Shown one piece after another: positions 63,961 through 64,000 of a stretch of 64,000 nt of DNA. A program made the position numbers and the translations under genes. Each line of letters starts with the position of its first letter. Positions within the stretch are counted from its first letter, which is position 1. The stretch spans positions 4,966,254-5,030,253 of the forward strand of contig NC_052020.1 of assembly GCF_015832195.1 (NCBI RefSeq), read 5' to 3'. The stretch comes from Motacilla alba alba (lineage: Eukaryota > Chordata > Aves > Passeriformes > Motacillidae). The notes beneath the pieces are model-generated. The model was not told where the DNA came from and searched no databases. It was given only the letters and a program-made list of their open reading frames with translations.

Positions 63961-64000
63961 GTAAGTGCTGTTACTTGTTTCTTATATAATCTCCCATCCG

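Overview
This is vertebrate nuclear DNA, almost certainly from a bird and probably a songbird. Only one gene can be firmly recognised, the 5' part of RCN1 (reticulocalbin-1), on the + strand from about 57.2 kb to the right edge. The avian reading rests on two 3' ends of CR1 LINEs, on LTR fragments that look like songbird endogenous-retrovirus LTRs, on a short (about 6.7 kb for four exons) gene with a very GC-rich first exon, and on the low repeat density. Species cannot be named from the sequence alone.

Layout. 1-57 kb is a gene desert, mostly AT-rich unique sequence. In tetrapods the 5' neighbour of RCN1 is PAX6, transcribed the opposite way, so the left side of this window should face the PAX6 promoters. 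No PAX6 exon is visible. The desert holds two near-identical LTR-like copies (3.9 and 25.3 kb, same orientation), CR1 3' ends (7.5 and 46.8 kb), an ERVL-like LTR (43.8 kb), a pair of unclassified minus-strand LTR-like repeats with 45-bp subrepeats (44.3 and 47.1 kb), a possible retroviral primer-binding-site remnant (15.8 kb), a 124-bp local direct duplication (28.0/28.9 kb), a purine-rich tract (33.0 kb), an (AAACC)n array (30.1 kb), a 47-nt poly(A) run (52.0 kb) and two adjacent perfect palindromes (40.8 kb). There is an isolated CpG island at 42.7-43.0 kb and a CpG-enriched stretch at 14.1-15.4 kb with a CTCF-like motif. Several AT-rich blocks rich in TAAT-type homeodomain sites (6.4-7.4, 31.1-32.4, 35.9-36.4, 48.5-49.8 kb) are candidate long-range enhancers; this is inference.

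57-64 kb. A TATA-less CpG-island promoter leads into RCN1 exon 1 (signal peptide and N-terminal segment). Intron 1 begins with a 20-bp-based minisatellite of about 0.6 kb that is ordered into 40-bp and 120-bp higher units. Exons 2, 3 and 4 encode EF-hands 1-4 with clean splice sites and matching phases; the last EF-hands lie beyond the window.

The least certain but most interesting item is a 111-bp minus-strand segment at 10.2 kb with strong splice sites on both sides and an open reading frame of balanced composition. I could not assign it to any gene family.
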